From Collinsella sp. (GTDB lineage Bacteria > Actinomycetota > Coriobacteriia > Coriobacteriales > Coriobacteriaceae): 20,492 bases of DNA. This document shows positions 1-7,131 of this stretch, in pieces. Under the pieces are notes generated by a model. That model saw only the letters and a list, made by a program, of their open reading frames with translations, ran no database searches and was not told where the DNA came from. The position numbers and the translations under genes are program-made. Location of the stretch: assembly GCA_019424965.1 (NCBI GenBank), contig JAHYYL010000012.1:1-20492 (forward strand), written 5' to 3'. The first letter of the stretch is position 1. Each line of letters begins with the position of its first letter.

Positions 1-56
1 CTGCGGAAACGCGGGGCCCGTTCAGGCTGTTGCGTTGAGATTGAAAATCAACCCCC

Positions 57-112
57 TAGTCATTGGGAACGTTCTTAAACGACTAGTCATTCAAGAACGT
101 CCCCAATGACTA
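57..112. repeat. REP-like inverted repeat downstream of rpoD
   Basis: A 20-nt arm at 57-76 (TAGTCATTGGGAACGTTCTT) is the reverse complement of 93-112 with one mismatch. The 16-nt spacer carries a further copy of TAGTCATT at 84-91. The element would fold into a strong hairpin on either strand. It lies just past the rpoD terminator, outside any gene. Its size and form resemble REP-type palindromes mobilised by REP-associated Y1 transposases, but no transposase is in the window, so that identity is inference. It could also be a second terminator, although neither flank has a U-run. Confidence 0.6.
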
Positions 113-115
113 CAT

Positions 116-149
116 GAAAGCGCCCCCAAGCGAATGTGCTTGAGGGCGC
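116..149 (-). terminator. Intrinsic terminator of rpoD
   Basis: Read on the minus strand, a 12-bp stem (138-149 with 120-131, one G-U pair) closes a 6-nt loop (132-137) and is followed by a short TTTC tail. It begins 11 nt beyond the rpoD stop codon. The U-tract is short but the stem is GC-rich, so this is the likely end of the long minus-strand operon. Confidence 0.75.
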
Positions 150-160
150 CTCTTGCTTGA

Positions 161-1510
161 CTAGCTTTCGATATAGTCCTTTAGCTTGCTCGAACGGCTC
201 GGGTGGCGGAGCTTGGCCAAGGTCTTGGACTCGATCTGGCGGATACGCTCACGCGTGACGCCAAACTCGCGGCCGACTTCCTCGAGCGTGCGGGGATGCC
301 CGTCGACAAGGCCAAAGCGCAGCTCGATAACCTTGCGCTCACGATCGGCAAGCGAGTCGAGCACCTGAGTGAGCTGCTCCTGCAGCATGGAGAAGCTGGC
401 GGCATCGGGCGGAACGATAGCCTGGGAGTCCTCGATAAAATCGCCCAGCTGGGAATCCTCTTCCTCGCCGATGGGGGTCTCAAGCGACACGGGCTCCTGC
501 GAGATCTTCTGGATCTCGCGGACGCGGTCGGCGCTCATGTCCATCTCGGCACCGATCTCCTCGGGGGTCGGGTCGCGACCCAGATCCTGAAGGAGCTGGC
601 GCTGCACGCGGACGAGCTTGTTGATAGTCTCGACCATATGCACGGGAATACGGATGGTACGGGCCTGGTCGGCGATAGCGCGCGTAATGGCCTGACGGAT
701 CCACCACGTGGCGTACGTGGAGAACTTGAAGCCCTTCTGGTAGTCGAACTTCTCGACGGCGCGAATCAGACCGAGGTTGCCCTCCTGGATCAGGTCAAGG
801 AACAGCATGCCGCGGCCCACATAGCGCTTGGCGATGGAGACAACCAGACGCAGGTTTGCGCTGATGAGTGCCTGCTTGGCTTCGAGGCCAACGTTCTCAA
901 TGCGCGTAAGACGACGCATCTCGGCACGCGTGAGCTCGAGCTCACCGGCATCGGCAGCCTCGAGCTTCTCGGTGGCCTCAAGACCGGCCTCGATCTTCAT
1001 GGCCAGATCGACCTCTTCGGAGGCGGTCAGCAGGTCGACCTTGCCGATCTCCTTGAGGTACATACGAACCGGATCGCCGGTCAGCATCACCGTGGAGGCA
1101 TCGATGCCACGCACGCGGGAGCGTGAACGGGACGTGCGCACGGTGCGCTTCTTCTTGCTCTTGGAAGAACCCATCTCGGCATCGGCCTGACGGGCCATCT
1201 TGAGCTCGTGATCGTCGAGCGAGCCGGAATCGTGCTCGTCGTCGTCATCGAAATCGTCGGTATCGGTATCGTTATCGTCATCGTCGACGTCCATGGGGGC
1301 GTCGTCGTTACCGCTCGCGGAGATAATCTGGATGCCGCTGTTGCGCAGCGCGGAATACACCGCGGTGAGCTGCTCGTCAGAAACATCGATATCCTTCAGG
1401 GCGACCTGAATCTCGTCCTCGGTTACCGAAGTCCTGTTTGAGCCGTTGCCCATGAGCTTTGCAACGTAGGATTCCAGCCCAGTACCCGTGCTCTCAGTCT
1501 TTTTTGGCAC
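161..1510 (-). CDS. rpoD: RNA polymerase primary sigma factor RpoD (sigma-70 family)
   Basis: Primary (housekeeping) sigma factor that directs RNA polymerase to promoters. A region 1.1-like segment is followed by a very acidic Asp-rich stretch (about residues 70-97) and a basic Lys/Arg/Ser stretch (about 115-135). Region 1.2 (DPVRMYLKEIG) follows, then regions 2.1-2.4 including NLRLVVSIAKRY and FSTYATWWIRQAI. Region 3 is present, and region 4.2 ends in a helix-turn-helix (EEVGREFGVTRERIRQIE). I chose a GTG start at 1510 because AAGGGAG sits 5 nt upstream of it. The in-frame ATG 15 nt further upstream (1525) lacks a ribosome site. It is last in the operon, 110 bp after dnaG. No convincing promoter was seen in that gap, though a housekeeping sigma gene would be expected to have its own. 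Confidence 0.97.
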   Translation of the reverse strand: MPKKTESTGTGLESYVAKLMGNGSNRTSVTEDEIQVALKDIDVSDEQLTAVYSALRNSGIQIISASGNDDAPMDVDDDDNDTDTDDFDDDDEHDSGSLDDHELKMARQADAEMGSSKSKKKRTVRTSRSRSRVRGIDASTVMLTGDPVRMYLKEIGKVDLLTASEEVDLAMKIEAGLEATEKLEAADAGELELTRAEMRRLTRIENVGLEAKQALISANLRLVVSIAKRYVGRGMLFLDLIQEGNLGLIRAVEKFDYQKGFKFSTYATWWIRQAITRAIADQARTIRIPVHMVETINKLVRVQRQLLQDLGRDPTPEEIGAEMDMSADRVREIQKISQEPVSLETPIGEEEDSQLGDFIEDSQAIVPPDAASFSMLQEQLTQVLDSLADRERKVIELRFGLVDGHPRTLEEVGREFGVTRERIRQIESKTLAKLRHPSRSSKLKDYIES

Positions 1511-1620
1511 AGATTCTCCCTTCATAGTCCACAGGACTCAATACTTTAGCACACACATTGACGTCTATACCCAAAAAGAGGACTGGATATAGGCGAGAAT
1601 ACGCTGCTTGACCACAACAT

Positions 1621-3729
1621 CTAGGCCTGTTCGGTGCCCGCGGTCTCCAGACCGATCAAACGGAACGGGTCCGCCACGCCGCCGATAGACTTTTGCAGCT
1701 CGCGTTGACGCTGCGAATCCTGCGCGGCCTGCACGGTCAGCGCGCGACGGGCCTCATCATCGAGCGAACGGTCCTGGCGCAGCTTGGCCTGTGCGGCACG
1801 CATGCGGCGCTTGATGGTGTAGAGCTCGAGCGTATCAAGCATAAACACGATGTTCGTCTCGGTGGGGTGCTTGCTCGTCGCCGAGATGCGCCCGGCACTC
1901 ACAAGCGTTGCCGCCTCGGGACACACCGAGCGCGCCGCATCCATGCAGGCTGCAGAATCGGTTCCCGGCGGCGTTGCCAGAACGGCCCATGCGATGGACT
2001 CGTGACGTGGGTCAACCCACTCGATAGAGCAGATGCGGTCGGCATACGTGCGGAACAGGTCGGGGTAGCTCGTGAGCATCGTCAACAGCTCGCGCTCCCC
2101 TGCCAAGGACTTGCGCTCAAGATCAGTAAGAACCATCGGCGCCGCCGCAGCCGGAGCGCCCGAACCATCAGTCACAGGAACAGCACCCATACCATCAGGC
2201 ACATCGATCGGCGGCAGGTCGTCGACGACCTCCACGGGCGCGGCACCGTAGGCATCGAGCGGGACGTAGTCATACGGCTCTTCTTCGACCGGCGCGGACA
2301 CCGGCGGCGTCGCGCCCGATGCCCAAGCACCGCGAGATGCCCCCTGCGAACCAGACGTCCGACCGCCCGCGCTACCAGAGCGCTCGGCTTGCGCCCGCTG
2401 GCGTTCATAGTTCTGCTCACGACGTCGTTCCGCATCTTCGCGCTTGGCGACATCGCGAAACACGCGACCCGAACTCGCGCGAACCGTCTCCAGATCCAAA
2501 CCCAGCAGATCGGCAATCTGGATAAAGTATGTGTCGATCATATAGCTATCGCGCAGCGGATAGATAAGCGTCAGCGCATCTTCCAGCGCCTTGGCACGAC
2601 CGCCCGGCGTGGTGATGTCACTCGACTCCTGCAGCGAACGGTAGACAAAGTCCATGAGCGGCTCGGCAGCGTCGATGCGCGCCTGAAGCTCCTGTCCACC
2701 ATGCGCTGTGATGAACTCCATGGGGTCGTTGCCGTCGGGCAGCACCACGCAGCGCAGGTCCATCGAATCCTGCTCGATAAATTGAATCGCGCGACGGGCG
2801 GCCTTCTGGCCCGCGGCATCGCCATCGAACATATACACGATACGCTTGGCAAAGCGGGTGAGCGTCTTGACGTGATGCTCCGTGAGCGCGGTGCCCAGCG
2901 TGGCGACAACGTTTTTGATCCCCGCCTCCCAGCAGGCGATACAATCGGTATAGCCCTCCACCACGATGGCCGTATCCTGCGCGACGATAAACTCCTTGGC
3001 CCAGTTAAAGCCATAGAGGTTTCGCTTTTTATGGAACACGCTCGTCTCGGCGGTGTTGAGGTACTTGGGTTGGCCGTCACCCATGATGCGCCCGCCAAAG
3101 GCAATGTTGTGACCCTGCTCGTCAAAGATGGGAAACATCACGCGGTCGTAGAAGCGGTCGGCAAGCTGCCCGCGCCCGCGGCTCACGGCAACGTTGGCAT
3201 CGATCATCTCCTGCGGGGTAAAACCCGCCTGGGACAGGTGCGACACCAGCGCGTTGCGGCCCGGTGCAAAGCCCAGGCAGTAGCGGCGGCAGACGTCGCC
3301 ACCCATACCACGGCTGGCAAAGTACTCGCGTGGACGGCCGTCCTTACCGCGCATAAGCATGGTGTGGTAGAACTGGGCGGTCTCGGCACACAGATCGTAG
3401 ATGCGGGCACGCTTGGTACCGCGCTCGCGACGATCTCCGGTGTCATGCAGCTCAATACCCGCACGATCGGCCAAATAGCGGATTGACTCGGGAAAGCTCA
3501 GGTTTTCGCGCTTCATGATATAGGTGAAGACGTCGCCGCCTTCGCCGCAGCCAAAGCAGTGCCAGACCTGCGTAGCGGGGATAATGTGGAAAGAAGGCGT
3601 CTTTTCGCCATGGAAGGGGCAGCAACCCCAAAACTCATGGCCGCGGGGCTTGAGCTCAACCGTTTCCTGCACGATGGCAACTAAGTCGGACGCAGCGCGT
3701 ACCTGGTCTTTTTCCTCATCGCTAATCAC
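1621..3729 (-). CDS. dnaG: DNA primase DnaG
   Basis: Synthesises RNA primers for chromosomal replication. At the N-terminus is a CHC2-type zinc finger (CCPFHGEKTPSFH near residues 36-48, then HCFGCGEGG). The catalytic core follows with a TOPRIM domain (VVEGYTD near residue 260; the metal-binding DGDAAGQKAA near residue 305). A low-complexity Ala/Pro/Gly/acidic linker spans roughly residues 430-530 before the C-terminal helicase-interaction region. At 702 aa it is about 100 aa longer than typical primases, and the linker accounts for this. The start is GTG at 3729, overlapping the end of ribF by 8 nt, with GGGGGTGA as ribosome site. It sits between ribF and rpoD, the classical primase-sigma pairing. 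Confidence 0.97.
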   Translation of the reverse strand: MISDEEKDQVRAASDLVAIVQETVELKPRGHEFWGCCPFHGEKTPSFHIIPATQVWHCFGCGEGGDVFTYIMKRENLSFPESIRYLADRAGIELHDTGDRRERGTKRARIYDLCAETAQFYHTMLMRGKDGRPREYFASRGMGGDVCRRYCLGFAPGRNALVSHLSQAGFTPQEMIDANVAVSRGRGQLADRFYDRVMFPIFDEQGHNIAFGGRIMGDGQPKYLNTAETSVFHKKRNLYGFNWAKEFIVAQDTAIVVEGYTDCIACWEAGIKNVVATLGTALTEHHVKTLTRFAKRIVYMFDGDAAGQKAARRAIQFIEQDSMDLRCVVLPDGNDPMEFITAHGGQELQARIDAAEPLMDFVYRSLQESSDITTPGGRAKALEDALTLIYPLRDSYMIDTYFIQIADLLGLDLETVRASSGRVFRDVAKREDAERRREQNYERQRAQAERSGSAGGRTSGSQGASRGAWASGATPPVSAPVEEEPYDYVPLDAYGAAPVEVVDDLPPIDVPDGMGAVPVTDGSGAPAAAAPMVLTDLERKSLAGERELLTMLTSYPDLFRTYADRICSIEWVDPRHESIAWAVLATPPGTDSAACMDAARSVCPEAATLVSAGRISATSKHPTETNIVFMLDTLELYTIKRRMRAAQAKLRQDRSLDDEARRALTVQAAQDSQRQRELQKSIGGVADPFRLIGLETAGTEQA

Positions 3730-4729
3730 GGATACTCACCCCCTGCTCGCCCAAGTTGTGACGAATATCCTCGATATTACCCTCGACGGTCGAGATCAAC
3801 TCATCCAGCGATTCGAACACACGCGAGGGACGCAGCCAGCGCGTAAACGCCAGCGAAACGGAAGCGCCGTACAGGTCGCCCGTATAACCAATTAAGTTAG
3901 CCTCGAGATGCGATGAAGCGGCATCGTCGGCATACGTCGGCGGCAGGCCGACGTTAACGGCAGCAGGCCATACGGTGTCATCGACGAGCACCAGGCCCTC
4001 ATACACGCCATCGGCAGGCACCTGAATTCCGTCGGGAACCTGCAGGTTTGCCGTGGGAAAGCCCATACCAGAGCCCTCGTGACGGCCACGAATAACACCG
4101 CCGCGCAGCATATACGGGCGACCGAGCAACTCAGCAGCCAGCTCCACATGGCCCTGTCCCAGCTCATGACGAATGCGGGTGGCGCAAATGGCCTCACCGC
4201 CCTCGCAAAGCAGGTCGTGACCATACACGTCAACGCCGCGCTCGGAACCCCAAGAGCGCATCTCGGCAACACCAGAAGCACCGCCACGACCCAGCCTAAA
4301 GTCGCTGCCAACGCGAATCGAACGAATGTCGACCACGCGTGACAGCAGAGCGAAAAAACCGACATGGTCGAGTGCCGCAACCTCAGGCGTAAAGGGAACG
4401 GCCACCACCGCATCGACCCCGGTCTGAGCCAAGGCATGTAGACGGTCGGCCGTCGTCATCAATTTTTGAGCGGGCGAAGGACTCACCACAACGTCCGGAT
4501 CGGGATCGAAAGTGACCACGACCGCCTTGCAGCCATGGGCGCGCGCATCGCTAACAAGTGCCGCAATGAGCTCCTGGTGACCACGGTGAACGCCGTCGAA
4601 CACGCCGATGGCGATCGAGGCAGCACCCAAGTGCTCGCACTCATCAAACGCATCGGCAGTGACGATGCGAGCCTCGTCCGACTCGCCTTCAAAAAAGATA
4701 CGCGCAAGCTCGCGAGCGGACAACATCAT
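3722..4729 (-). CDS. ribF: Bifunctional riboflavin kinase/FAD synthetase RibF
   Basis: Converts riboflavin to FMN and then FAD. The N-terminal nucleotidyltransferase half shows the GVFDGVHRGHQ signature near residue 42 and the ATRIRHEL motif near residue 185. The C-terminal kinase half shows GRHEGSGMGFPTANL near residues 216-230. The 335-aa length fits the bifunctional family. About 35 residues precede the usual first strand. The start codon overlaps the truB stop as ATGA, so the two are translationally coupled. A second ATG follows immediately and could also be used. Confidence 0.95.
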   Translation of the reverse strand: MMLSARELARIFFEGESDEARIVTADAFDECEHLGAASIAIGVFDGVHRGHQELIAALVSDARAHGCKAVVVTFDPDPDVVVSPSPAQKLMTTADRLHALAQTGVDAVVAVPFTPEVAALDHVGFFALLSRVVDIRSIRVGSDFRLGRGGASGVAEMRSWGSERGVDVYGHDLLCEGGEAICATRIRHELGQGHVELAAELLGRPYMLRGGVIRGRHEGSGMGFPTANLQVPDGIQVPADGVYEGLVLVDDTVWPAAVNVGLPPTYADDAASSHLEANLIGYTGDLYGASVSLAFTRWLRPSRVFESLDELISTVEGNIEDIRHNLGEQGVSIRD

Positions 4730-5658
4730 CGAACACCGCCGATTGCCTGCGGAAACACGTGCTCCATGACAAAGCGGCCACTTTCGATGCGGGCGAGCGC
4801 CTTGAGTCCCCCATCGAGCACCAGCGCAAACGGCGCTTTCGAAGCATCGAAATCGGCAAGCGCACGCTCAACGGGAATGCGTCGGCCGCAGAGCAGATCG
4901 TCGGCAAGATTGCCCGGCAAGTCAACACGCGAGGCGCCCAGGGCCGCAATGGGATCCAGGGCAAAGCCAGCCGCGGACTCGGGAGAAAGCTCCTCGACCG
5001 CATGACAAGCGCCAATGGAAACAACACCGGAAGCCGTGCGGCGCAGCGCGGAAATGTGCGCGGCGCTCTCGCAGGCGCGGCCCAAATCGCGAGCGAGCGC
5101 ACGGATATAGGTACCCTTGCTCACAGAGAACGCCACGGTCCACACACACGTATCACCTTCGCCTCCCACGGCGATCAGGTCGGCGGCAGAGACCTCGACG
5201 GGGCGCGGAGGTAGGTCCACCGCATTGCCCTCGCGAGCAGACTTGTAGGCGCGAACGCCATTGACCGAGATAGCCGAAAACGCCGGCGGCACCTGCATCT
5301 GCGGACCCAGCATGGCGGCCAAGCGCTCACGGGCATAGGCAGGATCGCGGAGCTCGTTGGCAACAGCCACCGTGCGGACAGCCTCGCCCTCCGCATCATC
5401 GGTATTGGTCTCGGCGCCAAACGAAATGTCGGCGACATAGCTTTTGGTATCGAGGGTTAGCATGCCCAGCAGACGGGTGGCCTGGCCCACACCCACCACC
5501 ATGACACCCGATGCCATGGGGTCGAGCGTGCCGGCATGGCCGACGCGCCGCTCATGGAGGGCGCGCCGGCATTTCGAAACCACATCGTGGGACGTGCAGC
5601 CCACCGGCTTATCGACGGCGAGCAGCATATTCAGTTGAGAAGGCGTACGACGAGCCAT
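4726..5658 (-). CDS. truB: tRNA pseudouridine(55) synthase TruB
   Basis: Isomerises U55 to pseudouridine in the T-loop of tRNAs. The N-terminal catalytic region contains LAVDKPVGCTSHDVV and the motif HAGTLDPMASG, whose Asp (about residue 47) is the nucleophile. Further conserved segments are KSYVADISFGAETNTDD and VSKGTYIRALARDLG. The 310-aa length is normal. It starts 15 nt after the phosphoesterase gene ends and overlaps ribF by 4 nt. Confidence 0.96.
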   Translation of the reverse strand: MARRTPSQLNMLLAVDKPVGCTSHDVVSKCRRALHERRVGHAGTLDPMASGVMVVGVGQATRLLGMLTLDTKSYVADISFGAETNTDDAEGEAVRTVAVANELRDPAYARERLAAMLGPQMQVPPAFSAISVNGVRAYKSAREGNAVDLPPRPVEVSAADLIAVGGEGDTCVWTVAFSVSKGTYIRALARDLGRACESAAHISALRRTASGVVSIGACHAVEELSPESAAGFALDPIAALGASRVDLPGNLADDLLCGRRIPVERALADFDASKAPFALVLDGGLKALARIESGRFVMEHVFPQAIGGVR

Positions 5659-5673
5659 GTACCATCCAAAAAG

Positions 5674-6717
5674 TTAAAGCTCGACGGTCACCGAAGCGGG
5701 ATCCTCCCCTACCAGTTCGGCCAGCATGGGAAGTGCCACGGTGAGCGTCTCGAGAATCGTTCCGTTGTTGGAGAAACCGGCGGCAGCGGGATGTCCGCCT
5801 CCGCCAAAGGCAGCAGCGATCTCGGACACGTTGAGGTCACCCTTGGAGCGCAGGTTGCCGCGCACCTTGGTATCGCCCTCAATGCCCTTCAGGAACAGGC
5901 AGACCTCGACGCCCATCACCGAGCGCACCACGTCAACCAGACCGTCGCACTCATCCGAGGTGACACCGCAGGCCTCAAGGTCACTCTGGTACGCGTAGCT
6001 ATATGCGACGCGCCCGTGGGCCACCGTCTTGATGCGGCCCATAACGATGGACTTGAGGTGCAAAAACTCAACGCGCATGCTCTGGTAAACCTCGAGTGCC
6101 ACACGCGCCGGATCGGCACCGTGGGCAACCAGACGCGAGGCTGCATGGAACGCGGCTGCATCGGCATTTTGATACTGAAAACGGCCGGTATCGGTAACCA
6201 AGCCACACAGCAGGCAGGTCGCAACGCCATCACGTGCGACAATGCCGCAATTGTCCAAGAAGCGGTCGATGATCATGGCGCAGGCTGCAGCTTCGACGCG
6301 CCTCAGGCTGAGCTCGGCAAACTCCTCGCGCGCCGGATGGTGATCGAAGCACACCACATGCTTGGAGCGACGAAGCACCTCGGCGGAATTATTGAGACGC
6401 TCGACGACCGGCACGTCCACCGAGATGAACAGGTCCGGATTGCCGGTATACGCAGATGCCGGTACCAGGCGATCGGAGCCTTCCATAAAGCGGTAGATGC
6501 GCGGAACCGGATCATCGTCTGCCAGCAGCAGCGCAATGTCCTTGTTGGGGAAAAACTTCATGAGCGAAAGGCCCAGACCCAACACGGAGCCCAAGGCATC
6601 GCCATCGGGAGAAGTATGTCCCGAAATCGCAATGGAGGACGCACCCTCGATGAGCTCGAGGATGCGTCGCTGAATATCTGCAGACTCGCACGAGGCGAGG
6701 TCGGCGGAATTAGTCAT
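5674..6717 (-). CDS. nrnA: DHH/DHHA1-family phosphoesterase, NrnA-like (oligoribonuclease / pAp phosphatase)
   Basis: Predicted to hydrolyse short RNA oligonucleotides and/or pAp. The DHH domain has the metal-binding SGHTSPDGDALGS (about residues 33-45), a further Asp in SVDVPVVE, and the family signature CFDHHPAREE. The C-terminal DHHA1 domain carries the GGGGHPAAAGF substrate-binding motif. The 347-aa length matches NrnA. The start overlaps the rbfA stop (ATGACTAA) with a strong AGGAGG site 9 nt upstream. The position between rbfA and truB is standard in Gram-positive bacteria. The substrate (nanoRNA, pAp or pApA) cannot be told from sequence. Confidence 0.93.
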   Translation of the reverse strand: MTNSADLASCESADIQRRILELIEGASSIAISGHTSPDGDALGSVLGLGLSLMKFFPNKDIALLLADDDPVPRIYRFMEGSDRLVPASAYTGNPDLFISVDVPVVERLNNSAEVLRRSKHVVCFDHHPAREEFAELSLRRVEAAACAMIIDRFLDNCGIVARDGVATCLLCGLVTDTGRFQYQNADAAAFHAASRLVAHGADPARVALEVYQSMRVEFLHLKSIVMGRIKTVAHGRVAYSYAYQSDLEACGVTSDECDGLVDVVRSVMGVEVCLFLKGIEGDTKVRGNLRSKGDLNVSEIAAAFGGGGHPAAAGFSNNGTILETLTVALPMLAELVGEDPASVTVEL

Positions 6718-7120
6718 CTAAAGCTGCCTCCTGGGCGGCATCCGCTATCGGATAGCCGTCCTCGTCCTTTTCGATCGCAAGCGTGGCGGGAACGTTTTCC
6801 AGCGCACGCGTGATGCGCTCGGCCTCATCGGTCGACCGATCGATGCGAAAATCGAGCTCGGGCGTAACACGCCAATCGAGCGAGCGAGCCAACAGGCTGC
6901 GAATACGGCCCTTAGCGCTTGCGAGCGCCTCCATGACCTCGTCGTAGCGGCTCGCATCGCACGACACGAACACACGCGCGAACGAACGGTCCACCGCGAC
7001 CTCGACCGCGGTCAAAGTAACCAGGTCGAGACGCGGATCGGAAACCTCAAAGAGCAGGATATAACCGAGCTTCTCGCGAAGCTGCTCGCCCAGACGGCGG
7101 GTTGCCTGCGTTTGCTTCAT
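6710..7120 (-). CDS. rbfA: 30S ribosome-binding factor RbfA
   Basis: Small KH-fold protein that binds immature 30S subunits and helps 16S rRNA 5'-end maturation. The length (136 aa) and the pattern RRLGEQLREKLGYIL, VSDPRLDLVTLTAVEV, FARVFVSC and RVTPELDFRIDRS are typical. The C-terminus is acidic (DEDGYPIAD...). The gene starts 11 nt after the infB stop, which overlaps its ribosome site (TAGGGGGT), and overlaps the phosphoesterase by 8 nt. Confidence 0.95.
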   Translation of the reverse strand: MKQTQATRRLGEQLREKLGYILLFEVSDPRLDLVTLTAVEVAVDRSFARVFVSCDASRYDEVMEALASAKGRIRSLLARSLDWRVTPELDFRIDRSTDEAERITRALENVPATLAIEKDEDGYPIADAAQEAALDD

Positions 7121-7131
7121 AGCGCTACCCC

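Noticed and set aside
36..50. Fur-like 7-1-7 box (TGAGATTGAAAATCA)
   Set aside because: Only 5 of 7 positions are symmetric, it is at the window edge with no visible target gene, and such AT-rich partial palindromes occur by chance.
1511..1620. Dedicated rpoD promoter between dnaG and rpoD
   Set aside because: TAAAGT and TATAGA could be -10 elements, but neither has a recognisable -35 at 16-18 nt.
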